64,000 bases of DNA from Neobacillus niacini. Its GTDB lineage: Bacteria > Bacillota > Bacilli > Bacillales > Cytobacillaceae. The stretch spans positions 5,692,001 to 5,756,000 of the forward strand of contig NZ_JAUSZN010000001.1 of NCBI RefSeq assembly GCF_030817595.1, read 5' to 3'. The position numbers and the translations under genes are program-made. The notes below the pieces were generated by a model. The model was not told the DNA's origin, made no database searches, and saw only the letters and a list, made by a program, of their open reading frames with translations. This document shows positions 47,634 through 55,945 of the stretch, piece after piece; position 1 is the stretch's first letter, and each line of letters begins with the position of its first letter.

Positions 47634-47646
47634 TCCAATTTCCTCC

Positions 47647-47675
47647 TTGAAATGTAATATATACAGTGATTAAAT
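47647..47675 (+). promoter_or_regulatory. Promoter of ackA
   Basis: TTGAAA, 17 bases, TTAAAT. Start near 47682, leaving a leader of about 98 bases. Confidence 0.6.
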
Positions 47676-47779
47676 GAGGTGAAGAAGCAATAAACGATGT
47701 CGGTTTCGCGCAAAATAACCTTGTACGGAGTATTGCCTTCCCGAACCGATGTTGTTTTATAAAAGGAGCGGTAAACGAA

Positions 47780-48967
47780 ATGTCTAAAATTATTGCGATT
47801 AATGCAGGAAGTTCTTCATTGAAATTTCAATTATTTGAAATGCCAAGTGAAGATGTTATTACGAAAGGGATTATTGAGAGAATCGGATTAAATGATTCAA
47901 TCTTTACTATTTCTGTTAACGGTGAAAAAATTACCGAAACCATTGATATTCCTGACCATGAAGTTGGGGTAAAAATGCTGCTTGATAAGCTTACTACTTT
48001 AGGTATTATTCAATCATTAAATGAGATTGAAGGAATTGGCCACCGTGTAGTGCATGGCGGAGAAGAGTTTAATGATTCCGCTCTAATTACAGAAGAAGTT
48101 CTTAAGAAAATTGAAGATTTATCAGAATTAGCTCCATTGCATAATCCTGCAAACGTTACAGGAATTAGAGCGTTTCAAGCTGTACTTCCTAACGTTCCAG
48201 CTATTGCTGTTTTCGATACAGCTTTCCATCAAACTATGCCTGAAAGTTCTTATCTCTACAGCCTTCCATATGAATACTATGAGAAATACGGTATTCGTAA
48301 ATATGGCTTCCATGGGACAAGTCACAAATATGTTTCCCAGCGTGCTGCTGAACTTCTAGGGCGTCCAGTGGAACAACTTAGACTCCTTTCTTGTCATTTG
48401 GGAAATGGTGCGAGTATTGCTGCTATTGAAGGTGGAAAATCAATCGATACCTCAATGGGCTTTACACCATTGGCTGGCGTAACTATGGGTACACGTTCAG
48501 GTAACATTGACCCTGCACTCATTCCTTTTATTATGGAAAAAACGAATAAGACTGCAGAAGAAGTTCTCGATGTATTAAATAAAAAGAGTGGAATGTTAGG
48601 TGTTTCTGGATTTTCTAGTGATTTAAGAGATATTGAAATTGAATCACGTAAAGGAAATGAACGGGCTCAGTTGGCGTTAGACGTTTTTGCTAATCGTATC
48701 CATAAATATATTGGTTCTTATGCTTCACGTATGTTTGGTGTAGATGCGATAATCTTTACTGCTGGTATCGGTGAAAACAGTGATGTTGTACGTGAAAAGG
48801 TCTTAAAGGGTCTTGAATTTATGGGCGTTTATTGGGATCCAGCTTTAAATAAAATTAGAGGTGAGGAAAGATTTATAAATTATCCTCATTCACCTGTAAA
48901 AGTAATCGTTATTCCTACAAATGAAGAAGTAATGATTGCACGTGATGTAGTCCGTTTAGCACAATAA
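47780..48967 (+). CDS. ackA: Acetate kinase
   Basis: Makes ATP and acetate from acetyl phosphate in overflow metabolism. 395 residues. ASKHA-fold signatures: [13 protein letters not shown] at the N-terminus, [24 protein letters not shown] and [17 protein letters not shown] at 47780 after AAAGGAGCGG. Acts against AcsA, encoded 30 kb away; both are under CcpA in B. subtilis. Confidence 0.97.
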   Translation: MSKIIAINAGSSSLKFQLFEMPSEDVITKGIIERIGLNDSIFTISVNGEKITETIDIPDHEVGVKMLLDKLTTLGIIQSLNEIEGIGHRVVHGGEEFNDSALITEEVLKKIEDLSELAPLHNPANVTGIRAFQAVLPNVPAIAVFDTAFHQTMPESSYLYSLPYEYYEKYGIRKYGFHGTSHKYVSQRAAELLGRPVEQLRLLSCHLGNGASIAAIEGGKSIDTSMGFTPLAGVTMGTRSGNIDPALIPFIMEKTNKTAEEVLDVLNKKSGMLGVSGFSSDLRDIEIESRKGNERAQLALDVFANRIHKYIGSYASRMFGVDAIIFTAGIGENSDVVREKVLKGLEFMGVYWDPALNKIRGEERFINYPHSPVKVIVIPTNEEVMIARDVVRLAQ

Positions 48968-48976
48968 TTGTTTAAT

Positions 48977-49010
48977 AAAGGCAAACTGTCATAAAGACGG
49001 TTTGCCTTTT
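48977..49010 (+). terminator. ackA terminator
   Basis: AAAGGCAAACTGTC / GACGGTTTGCCTTTT with a 6-base loop. Confidence 0.92.
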
Positions 49011-49076
49011 CACATTTTTTAAGTATATTTCTTTGTGATATACTGGAAAGAAATAAGGAAGTTAGGGGGATTGCCT

Positions 49077-49913
49077 ATGCCATTAACTGACCGGGAAACA
49101 GAGGTATTAAATGCAATTAGAGAGTGGGAGAAGCAATTATTAAATTACGAGGCCAATGACCTGCAGCTTACGTATGAAAAATATTTAGAGCGTTCTTTCT
49201 CTTTATTACCTGAGAAGGTTCAAAATCAATTTTTTTCAGTTATTGATACCTGGTTGTTCCATTTGCACGGTATGATTCAGGGCTCCCAAATACAGATGGA
49301 TGCTAAGGAAAGAATCCTATCTTCAGGTCGTGTGTTTCGTAAAGAATTGCACCAAATTGAAGATTTGAAAAAATTAGATATTGATCAGTTACAATACATA
49401 GCTATGCAGCAAATTGCAAGGCACCGATTATACTCGTTTGCACAGGGGGGCTTAGCGGGGACAGGTGGACCGCTTCTTTTGGGTACAGACATACCAGCGA
49501 TGGCCGTTATAAATTTGAGGGCGGTACAATTAATTGCCATGACATATGGTTTTGAGGTGAATACACCCTATGAGATGATGAGTTCCCTAAAGGTTTTTCA
49601 TACCGCTACATTACCTCCCCGTCTTCAAAAACAGGGGTGGATGGTGTTGATGGACGAAATGAAAACAAGCCGTGATCATTACTTTTATGAAGGAAATGAA
49701 GAAATTACAGATGTAAGTTGGCTGGAACAGCCCATTCAACAATTACTTAAAGCGATGGTTATTACGGTGTTCCGAAAAAAGCTGATTCAAGGTATTCCGC
49801 TAGTGAGTATGGCCATTGGTGCAGGGACTAATTATCAATTAACAAGAAAAGTTACAGAATTCGCCCATAACTATTACCAATTGCGCTATCTTAATCAGAA
49901 AGAGGAAATCTAA
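49077..49913 (+). CDS. EcsC-family protein
   Basis: 278 residues with the EcsC features: a small-residue-rich hydrophobic stretch (AQGGLAGTGGPLLLGTDIPAMAVINLRAVQLIAMTYGFE) followed by a second one (GIPLVSMAIGAGTNYQLTRKVTEFAHNYYQLRYL). Likely membrane-associated. There is no EcsAB transporter nearby, so it is a stand-alone paralogue. ATG at 49077 after TTAGGGGGA. One base separates its stop from the moaB start. Confidence 0.8.
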   Translation: MPLTDRETEVLNAIREWEKQLLNYEANDLQLTYEKYLERSFSLLPEKVQNQFFSVIDTWLFHLHGMIQGSQIQMDAKERILSSGRVFRKELHQIEDLKKLDIDQLQYIAMQQIARHRLYSFAQGGLAGTGGPLLLGTDIPAMAVINLRAVQLIAMTYGFEVNTPYEMMSSLKVFHTATLPPRLQKQGWMVLMDEMKTSRDHYFYEGNEEITDVSWLEQPIQQLLKAMVITVFRKKLIQGIPLVSMAIGAGTNYQLTRKVTEFAHNYYQLRYLNQKEEI

Positions 49914-49914
49914 C

Positions 49915-50427
49915 ATGAGTACAACGGAACATAAAGAAGGAGCTCCAAAGATTGTAAATTGTAAAGTCATTACCGTGAGTGATACAAGAAACAAGGACAC
50001 AGATAAAAGTGGCAAGATGATGATAGAATTGCTAGAACAAGCAGGGCATGCCATTGTTGACTATGTAATTGTAAAAGATGAAGCCGCTCCTATAAAAGAG
50101 GCCATTTTACAAGGATGTGAGCACGGAGATATTGATGTCATCCTAACAAATGGAGGGACAGGAATAGCAAAGCGCGATGTCACGATTGAAACTGTTCAAA
50201 GTATATTAGATAAAGAAATAGTTGGATTTGGAGAATTATTCAGGATGTTGAGTTATCAGGAGGATATTGGCTCAGCAGCTATACTTTCACGTGCCATTGC
50301 CGGTGTAGTAAAGAATAAAGGTGTCTTTTCTACTCCAGGCTCTACAGGAGCAGTTAAGCTTGCAATGAATAAGTTAATCCTCCCGGAGATTGGTCATGTA
50401 GTAAGAGAAATAAAAAAAGATTTATAG
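49915..50427 (+). CDS. moaB: Molybdopterin biosynthesis protein MoaB
   Basis: MogA/MoaB-fold protein, 170 residues, implicated in adenylating molybdopterin. Motif NGGTGIAKRDVTIE and SRAIAGVVKNKGVFSTPGSTGAVKLAM. No other molybdenum cofactor genes are in the window. Coupled to the EcsC-family gene, whose end contains its ribosome site (AAAGAGG). Confidence 0.9.
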   Translation: MSTTEHKEGAPKIVNCKVITVSDTRNKDTDKSGKMMIELLEQAGHAIVDYVIVKDEAAPIKEAILQGCEHGDIDVILTNGGTGIAKRDVTIETVQSILDKEIVGFGELFRMLSYQEDIGSAAILSRAIAGVVKNKGVFSTPGSTGAVKLAMNKLILPEIGHVVREIKKDL

Positions 50428-50430
50428 AAT

Positions 50431-50460
50431 AAAAGGAGCTCCCTACAGCAGGGAGCTCCT
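50431..50460. terminator. Bidirectional hairpin between moaB and the next gene
   Basis: AGGAGCTCCCT / AGGGAGCTCCT perfect stem. The T-run (TTTTATTC) is on the minus side, so it mainly ends the converging gene. Confidence 0.7.
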
Positions 50461-50462
50461 AC

Positions 50463-50777
50463 TCAATTATGCATTTTTTCTGATACTGTTTGATTTGCTC
50501 GATACCAGAGCCATAAATCATTAATGATGGAAGCCAGTTCAGCTATATCACTATTTAATTCACATGATTTTTTAAAATTACTTTCATTCGAAAGTTGTGC
50601 TTGCTTTTGATTAATCGTACTTTCAAGTTCTGCAATCCGATCCGGAATGGAACCTCGAATTTTTTCCCAATGAAACAGGATTGCCTGCTGTGTTTCCTCG
50701 CTATAGTGTGCCCATTCCAATGCTAGATTGGGAATTGAAATGCCGAGCCGTTGATCGTATGAAAAATGTTCTTTCAT
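50463..50777 (-). CDS. Hypothetical helical protein
   Basis: 104 residues, Trp-rich (WAHYSEETQQAILFHWEKIRGSIP and NDLWLWYRANQ), predicted mostly helical with a central coiled coil (RIAELESTINQKQAQLS). I do not recognise the family. A GGAGG site lies 9 bases before the ATG, and codon use is like its neighbours, so it is a real gene. No export signal. Confidence 0.6.
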   Translation of the reverse strand: MKEHFSYDQRLGISIPNLALEWAHYSEETQQAILFHWEKIRGSIPDRIAELESTINQKQAQLSNESNFKKSCELNSDIAELASIINDLWLWYRANQTVSEKMHN

Positions 50778-50832
50778 GTGTTAGCCTCCAAGACATGTTA
50801 TTATTTTATTCTACAACACATCAAGAAAGCAT

Positions 50833-51285
50833 TCACGATTTAATTTTTTGTGTGCGGACAATGAGGACATCACATGGGGAGTAACGAGTAATATGTTCTG
50901 AAACACTGCCAATCAAGAATCTTTCAACTGCATTCATACCAGTAGCTCCGCAAACAATTAAATCAATATCATGTTTTTTAGCGATTTCCTTTGGAAGCTT
51001 CACTTTCGGAGATCCGTATTCGATTTCATAGTGGACATGGGTGACTCCTGCATCCAAGGCTTGGGTTTGATACTTTTCCAGCATATCAATGGCAAGTTTG
51101 TTCGCGCGTTCGGCAATATCTGGATCATATGAATCAATTAACAGAAATGACCTTGTGTCGATAACATGTGCTAATAACAATTTTGCTTCGTTTCTTTTAG
51201 CAATTTCAACCGATTTCTCTAGAGCCCACTCAGATTCTTTTGAACCGTCGATGGCAACTAAAATATGGTCATATCTTCCTCCCAT
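50833..51285 (-). CDS. Universal stress protein, UspA family
   Basis: 150 residues, nucleotide-binding type. DHILVAIDGSKESEWALEKSVEIAKRN at the start and the ATP motif GATGMNAVERFLIGSVSEHI (G-x2-G-x9-G-S) near the end. Probable homodimer in the cytoplasm; role in stress survival inferred. ATG at 51285 after GAGGAGGGA. Confidence 0.88.
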   Translation of the reverse strand: MGGRYDHILVAIDGSKESEWALEKSVEIAKRNEAKLLLAHVIDTRSFLLIDSYDPDIAERANKLAIDMLEKYQTQALDAGVTHVHYEIEYGSPKVKLPKEIAKKHDIDLIVCGATGMNAVERFLIGSVSEHITRYSPCDVLIVRTQKIKS

Positions 51286-51387
51286 GTTAATCCCTCCTCA
51301 CCTAAATTATACAATATTTTCTAGGAGTAAGATGTTTCAATTTTTCGAAAAATAATAGTGAAAATACATCGAAGGGAGAATGAAATA

Positions 51388-51546
51388 ATGTCTAAACGAG
51401 ATCCTGGTAAGTCCTTTACATTTGAATTTAATGAGCAAGGAGCCAATGAGGTAAGTGAACAAATCTTAGACTCATACAATAGTGGCTTTATTGGACAAGA
51501 TTTTGAAGTGACTAACGAGAAAACTGCACAGAACACAGTGGAATAA
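51388..51546 (+). CDS. Small acidic protein of unknown function
   Basis: 52 residues, hydrophilic (MSKRDPGKSFTFEFNEQGAN at the start, EVTNEKTAQNTVE at the end). AGGGAG lies 10 bases before the ATG at 51388, and a terminator follows at once, which supports a real gene. Its size and composition resemble small spore proteins, but I see no SASP block. Function unknown. Confidence 0.6.
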   Translation: MSKRDPGKSFTFEFNEQGANEVSEQILDSYNSGFIGQDFEVTNEKTAQNTVE

Positions 51547-51556
51547 GTATTTATAG

Positions 51557-51577
51557 AGCTCGCCACAGGCGAGTTTT
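51557..51577 (+). terminator. Terminator of the 52-residue gene
   Basis: CTCGCC / GGCGAG with loop ACA and TTTT. Confidence 0.65.
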
Positions 51578-51688
51578 CCTATGTAAATGTCTATTAATTT
51601 TCATATAGCGGGGCATTTACCCAAGAATCTCATTTTAAGCCTGCATATTCTTTTAATGTGTAAGGAATAAAAATGAGGAGGAACTAAA

Positions 51689-51946
51689 ATGCAAGAAATG
51701 ACTAATTATATAGGGGCAATTGATCCTAACGATCAAAGGTTTGGTTTTGGATTCGGCAGACCAGGATTTGGTTTTGGTGGCTTTGGCCGTCGCCGGTTTG
51801 GTTTTGGATTTGGATTTGGTTTACCATTCTTAGGGGGATTAGCACTAGGTGCAGCATTAAGTCCAAGACCATACTATTATCCGTACCCATACCCATACCC
51901 TTATCCATATCCGTATTACGGGTATCCGTACTACCCTTGGTATTAA
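51689..51946 (+). CDS. Low-complexity Gly-Phe / Pro-Tyr protein, spore-coat-like
   Basis: 85 residues. After a normal N-terminus (MQEMTNYIGAIDPNDQRF) come FGFG repeats with Arg and Gly (about 19-45), a short hydrophobic stretch (LPFLGGLALGAALS) and a (PY)n tail that ends YYPWY. The DNA of the tail is a tandem hexamer (CCxTAy). Such Tyr-rich proteins are common in Bacillus coats and can be cross-linked through Tyr, but no family is certain. Very strong GAGGAGG site, so it is translated. Confidence 0.65.
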   Translation: MQEMTNYIGAIDPNDQRFGFGFGRPGFGFGGFGRRRFGFGFGFGLPFLGGLALGAALSPRPYYYPYPYPYPYPYPYYGYPYYPWY

Positions 51947-51960
51947 GTATTGCTAATGAA

Positions 51961-51986
51961 AAGAGCTTTGCGACCGCAGAGCTCTT
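51961..51986 (+). terminator. Hairpin after the Gly/Tyr-rich gene
   Basis: AAGAGCT-TTGC / GCAG-AGCTCTT; the T-run is poor. Confidence 0.45.
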
Positions 51987-52023
51987 AATAATGATTTCAA
52001 GAAAAATGCAATTTATAAAAGGT

Positions 52024-52052
52024 TTGGGATTTCTACATTTTTTTGGTAAAAT
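52024..52052 (+). promoter_or_regulatory. Promoter of ald
   Basis: TTGGGA, 17 bases, TAAAAT, ending 41 bases before the start codon. Confidence 0.55.
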
Positions 52053-52093
52053 TAAAGTGTTTTCAAAGTAAAGTATTTATTGGGGGTAAATAG

Positions 52094-53215
52094 ATGCAAA
52101 TCGGTATACCTAAAGAAATAAAAAATAATGAAAATCGTGTTGCGATGACACCAGCAGGAGTTTTTAATATACTTAAATTTGGACACGAAGTTTTTATTGA
52201 AAAAGGAGCAGGGCAAGGTTCCGGTTTCACAGATGAAGATTACGTGTCTGCCGGTGCAAAAATAGTAGATACTGCTTCTGAAGCATGGTCAATGGAAATG
52301 GTGATGAAGGTTAAAGAACCTCTGCCAGATGAATACCAATATTTCCGTGAAGGATTAATTTTATTTACATACTTACACTTAGCTCCGGAGCCTGAATTAA
52401 CGAAGGCTTTAATTGATAATAAGGTAGTTGGTATCGCATATGAGACGGTACAACTGCAAAATAGATCCTTACCTTTATTAACGCCAATGAGTGAAGTTGC
52501 TGGAAGAATGGCTGCACAAATTGGAGCACAATTTCTAGAAAAAGTTCATGGCGGAAAAGGAATTTTACTTTCTGGAGTACCTGGAGTGCAAAGAGGGGCT
52601 GTTACAATTATCGGCGGTGGTGTAGCAGGAACTAATGCTGCGAAAATGGCAATCGGACTTGGGGCAAAAGTTACGATTATTGACCTAAATCCAGAACGCC
52701 TCCGTCAGTTAGATGATATCTTTGGATCGGATGTTACAACCTTGATATCTAACCCTTATAATATCGCTGAAGCTGTAAAAGGTTCTGACGTTGTTATCGG
52801 TGCAGTACTAATTCCAGGAGCTAAAGCTCCAAAACTAGTAACAGAAGAAATGATTCAATCCATGAACCCGGGAAGTGTAGTGGTTGATATTGCGATTGAC
52901 CAAGGCGGAATTTTTGAAACAACAGACCGGATAACTACACACGATAATCCAACATACATTAAACATGGGGTTGTTCATTACGCGGTTGCGAATATGCCTG
53001 GAGCGGTACCAAGAACATCCACCATCGCTTTAACAAATGTGACAGTACCTTACGCCATCCAAATAGCCAATAAAGGTTTTAGACAGGCCTGCCTAGAGAA
53101 TGAAGCATTGCTTAAGGGGATTAATACACTTGGCGGCTTTGTAACTTATGAAGCAGTCGCAGAAGCACACGCTCTGCATTACTCGGATACAAAAACTTTA
53201 CTTGGACAAATGTAA
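52094..53215 (+). CDS. ald: Alanine dehydrogenase
   Basis: NAD-dependent L-alanine to pyruvate plus ammonia; needed for use of alanine and for normal sporulation in B. subtilis. 373 residues. N-terminal [23 protein letters not shown], catalytic-domain [15 protein letters not shown], and Rossmann fold [29 protein letters not shown] at 52094 after TTGGGGGT. Confidence 0.96.
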   Translation: MQIGIPKEIKNNENRVAMTPAGVFNILKFGHEVFIEKGAGQGSGFTDEDYVSAGAKIVDTASEAWSMEMVMKVKEPLPDEYQYFREGLILFTYLHLAPEPELTKALIDNKVVGIAYETVQLQNRSLPLLTPMSEVAGRMAAQIGAQFLEKVHGGKGILLSGVPGVQRGAVTIIGGGVAGTNAAKMAIGLGAKVTIIDLNPERLRQLDDIFGSDVTTLISNPYNIAEAVKGSDVVIGAVLIPGAKAPKLVTEEMIQSMNPGSVVVDIAIDQGGIFETTDRITTHDNPTYIKHGVVHYAVANMPGAVPRTSTIALTNVTVPYAIQIANKGFRQACLENEALLKGINTLGGFVTYEAVAEAHALHYSDTKTLLGQM

Positions 53216-53222
53216 TATAAGT

Positions 53223-53252
53223 AGAAAAGGAAGAGATTGATCTCTTCCTTTT
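53223..53252 (+). terminator. ald terminator
   Basis: GAAAAGGAAGAGAT / ATCTCTTCCTTTTC. Confidence 0.9.
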
Positions 53253-53261
53253 CATGTGCAC

Positions 53262-53293
53262 AAAAATAAAGCCAGCTTCAAATCGAAGCTGGC
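53262..53293 (-). terminator. Terminator of the 6S-like RNA
   Basis: Minus strand GCCAGCTTC / GAAGCTGGC followed by TTTATTTTTG. Confidence 0.85.
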
Positions 53294-53294
53294 A

Positions 53295-53507
53295 GTTTAA
53301 TTTCATAGATTATAGAGCCGCATTTGCCGTACCTCATATAAGAAAGTTTTAAACCACCACTCCTCAAAGTGGGTGTTCGCAGAAGCCTTCCTGCTTGTCC
53401 TCCATGTCGTATAGACAGAGGCTTGTCATTATAGCTCCGATAGTAAAACTCCCTTTTACAGCTTAAAGGTTAAAACTTTATTATCACTACGAGCAACGCA
53501 GCTTGTA
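53295..53507 (-). ncRNA. ssrS: 6S RNA candidate
   Basis: On the minus strand, bases 53502 to 53317 (186 nt) fold on themselves end to end as a long rod. GCTGCGTTGCTCGTA pairs with TACGGCAAATGCGGC, then AAAGTTTTAACC (53479-53468) pairs with GGTTTAAAACTTT (53355-53343), and AAGCCT pairs with AGGCTT further in. An unpaired middle part remains. The promoter and terminator fit this unit and no reading frame is present. Size and shape match 6S RNA, which traps sigma-A RNA polymerase. Assignment is by structure and partial memory of Bacillus 6S; no profile search was possible. Confidence 0.65.
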
Positions 53508-53512
53508 TAAGT

Positions 53513-53541
53513 ATAATACTGCAATTTCCTCAATAGTGCAA
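53513..53541 (-). promoter_or_regulatory. Promoter of the 6S-like RNA
   Basis: Minus strand TTGCAC (53541-53536), 17 bases, TATTAT (53518-53513); start near 53506. Confidence 0.5.
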
Positions 53542-53564
53542 TGGTAAAAGTAACTAAATTTTAT

Positions 53565-54662
53565 CTACCTAATGATCTGTAATTCCTTAGGGAATTTGGT
53601 CAAAACCTTAGCTCCATCCGCGGTAATGAACACATCGTCCTCAATACGTACTCCTGCTACCCCAGGTACATAAATGCCAGGTTCGATGGTATACACCATT
53701 CCTTCTTCAATAATCAATTGATTTGTTTCTGTCATCGAAGGATACTCGTGTACACTGATTCCAAGTCCATGACCGAGACGATGCGGGAAGTATTCCCCGT
53801 AGCCTGCTTCTGAAATAATTCTTCGCGCTCTTAAGTCAATCTCAGCAGCAGTTACCCCTGGTTTACTGGCCTCTATAGCTGCAAGTTGTCCTTTTAGGAC
53901 GGTATCATATATTTCTTTTTGTTTATCATTAATATCACCATACGCAACGGTTCTTGTAATATCTGAACAATAACGGTCTACTACTACACCTAAATCGAAT
54001 AAGACTAAATCACCCTTTTGGATTTTTGTGGTTCCTGGGTTTCCATGAGGGGACGCAGCGTTTGCTCCTGTCAGGACCATGGTTGAAAACGACATTTCTG
54101 TTACGCCTTTTTTCTTTAGCGCATATTCAACTGCGTTTAGAACATCTAATTCTGTTCGACCTTCTTTAATTTCACTGCAGCCAACTTCGATAGCAAAATC
54201 AGCCAATGCACACGCTTCCTCAATAATTTTTAATTCCTTTGCATCTTTAATCATCCGCAGTTTTCTCATTTTTTCCTCAGCGGAAGTAAAAGCAGCATTT
54301 GGAAATAACGATGTCAACCGCTCATAACGTTCTACGTTCATATGTTCTTTTTCAATTGCGACGGTTCGGACAGTGCTGATTCTATTATTGATTGAGGTAT
54401 GTACTAATTCCCATGGGTTATCGATATCGCTATAGCCGATGATTTCTTGGTTCCAGCCTGAGCTTTTGACATCATGGACCTCCATTCCAGGACACACAAG
54501 GAAGGGCTCTTCTTCTTGAAAAACGGCTAGAGCAAGTAAACGTTCATGTGGATTTGAGAAAAATCCGCTTAAATAATATACATTTTCAGAAGAGGTGATA
54601 AAGCTGACTTCAATCCCATTTTCCTTCATCCACGCTTGAAGTTTGTGCAAACGTTGGTTCAT
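53565..54662 (-). CDS. M24-family Xaa-Pro peptidase
   Basis: Metal-dependent prolidase/aminopeptidase P type, 365 residues. The N-terminal creatinase-like domain spans about 1-130. The pita-bread domain has metal ligands in LVLFDLGVVVDRYCSDITRT (two Asp), HRLGHGLGISVHE (His), and the Glu residues of YTIEPGIYV and GVRIEDDVF. Probably PepQ-like, cleaving X-Pro dipeptides in the cytoplasm. AGGAGGAG precedes the ATG at 54662. Confidence 0.88.
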   Translation of the reverse strand: MNQRLHKLQAWMKENGIEVSFITSSENVYYLSGFFSNPHERLLALAVFQEEEPFLVCPGMEVHDVKSSGWNQEIIGYSDIDNPWELVHTSINNRISTVRTVAIEKEHMNVERYERLTSLFPNAAFTSAEEKMRKLRMIKDAKELKIIEEACALADFAIEVGCSEIKEGRTELDVLNAVEYALKKKGVTEMSFSTMVLTGANAASPHGNPGTTKIQKGDLVLFDLGVVVDRYCSDITRTVAYGDINDKQKEIYDTVLKGQLAAIEASKPGVTAAEIDLRARRIISEAGYGEYFPHRLGHGLGISVHEYPSMTETNQLIIEEGMVYTIEPGIYVPGVAGVRIEDDVFITADGAKVLTKFPKELQIIR

Positions 54663-54835
54663 TTTTTCTCCTCCTAAACTATAAATTCCTATTTGAGGGT
54701 ATCAATTTTATGTCCATGTGTAAAGAATCTTACTATAGCATGTGCTAATTTACCCCATTTATGGATATAAATGAGGAAGGAATTTAGAAATTTTTATGGA
54801 AGTACATACTATAAAGATTTTGGAGGAGATGGCTG

Positions 54836-55516
54836 ATGAAAGTATCTTATCATGGACATTCGGTTGTTCAAATTGAATTGGATGGGAAAAGAATCATTAT
54901 TGATCCATATATTAATGGTAATCAATTAACGGATTTAAAAGTGGAAAATCTAAATTTAGATGTCATTATCTTAACTCATGGTCACAATGATCACGTCGGT
55001 GATACCGTTGAGTTAGCCAAAAGAAACAATGCACTAGTAATCGCTAATCATGAGATTTCTACATTCTTAAGCTGGCAGGGTGTCAATACGCATGCTATGC
55101 ATATTGGCGGGGCCCATCAATTTGATTTTGGAAAAGTAAAATTAACACAAGCGTTTCATGGATCAAGCTATACTACAGAAAATAATGAAATAATCTATTG
55201 CGGTATGCCTGCGGGTATCCTATTTATGGCAGAAGGAAAAACGATCTATCATGCTGGTGATACAGCATTATTTTCGGATATGAAACTTATCGGTGAGAGA
55301 CATCCGATTGATTTAGCATTCTTGCCAATTGGTGATAATTTTACGATGGGGCCGGAGGATGCAGCCTATGCCGCAAAATTGTTAGGAGCTAAAACAATTG
55401 TCCCAATCCATTACAATACATTCCCGCCAATTAAGCAGGATCCTAAACAATTTATTGAAATGCTGGAAAATAAGAATGGGAAAGTTCTAGAGCCTGGCGA
55501 ATTTATTGAATTATAA
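54836..55516 (+). CDS. ytkL: YtkL, UPF0173 metal-dependent hydrolase
   Basis: MBL-fold protein of 226 residues. Motif [11 protein letters not shown] and later [12 protein letters not shown] and PIHYNTFPP. The family (UPF0173) has no settled substrate. ATG at 54836 after TTGGAGGAGATGG. Single gene with no clear terminator. Confidence 0.88.
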   Translation: MKVSYHGHSVVQIELDGKRIIIDPYINGNQLTDLKVENLNLDVIILTHGHNDHVGDTVELAKRNNALVIANHEISTFLSWQGVNTHAMHIGGAHQFDFGKVKLTQAFHGSSYTTENNEIIYCGMPAGILFMAEGKTIYHAGDTALFSDMKLIGERHPIDLAFLPIGDNFTMGPEDAAYAAKLLGAKTIVPIHYNTFPPIKQDPKQFIEMLENKNGKVLEPGEFIEL

Positions 55517-55581
55517 TACTTTTTTATCCCTTCTCTGCATAAAGTAATACAAGCAGTTAGTATTGAGGGGAGACGAAATAA

Positions 55582-55818
55582 TTGAAAAAAAACAGATATT
55601 TACTTTGCCTTTTACTTTGTGGATTCATGCTTTATTTTGCTGTTCCAAGACTATCGATACAAGCAGAAGGTCTTGAAGGGATTTTTTCGATTTCATGGCT
55701 AGCGTTTGCGTTAATTGTTATTGCGGGAAATCTCACAGCCATGTTATATAGCCCAAAAAAGGCAGCGAAAAAACGGCAGCAGCTTAGAGTTAATAAAAAA
55801 TCCCGCTCTTATTATTGA
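55582..55818 (+). CDS. Small membrane protein, two helices
   Basis: 78 residues. Helix 1 (RYLLCLLLCGFMLYFAVP) could be a signal; helix 2 is SISWLAFALIVIAGNLTAMLY; the tail is very basic (KKAAKKRQQLRVNKKSR). TTG start at 55582 after GAGGGGAGA. Family not recognised. Confidence 0.6.
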   Translation: MKKNRYLLCLLLCGFMLYFAVPRLSIQAEGLEGIFSISWLAFALIVIAGNLTAMLYSPKKAAKKRQQLRVNKKSRSYY

Positions 55819-55945
55819 TAACCATACTACAAGGGGAGCCTGTAAAAACGGCTCTTTTTGTGTTGGTTTATTATTCAAATTAATGGTATAAATAATATAT
55901 CAATTCTTATTATTAATTAAAGGGTTAAAGAAATGGGTGAAGGTC

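Noticed and set aside
51860..51925. Tandem repeats as a CRISPR array
   Set aside because: Units are 6 bp without spacers and are in frame in a coding gene. No CRISPR array or cas gene is seen in the window.
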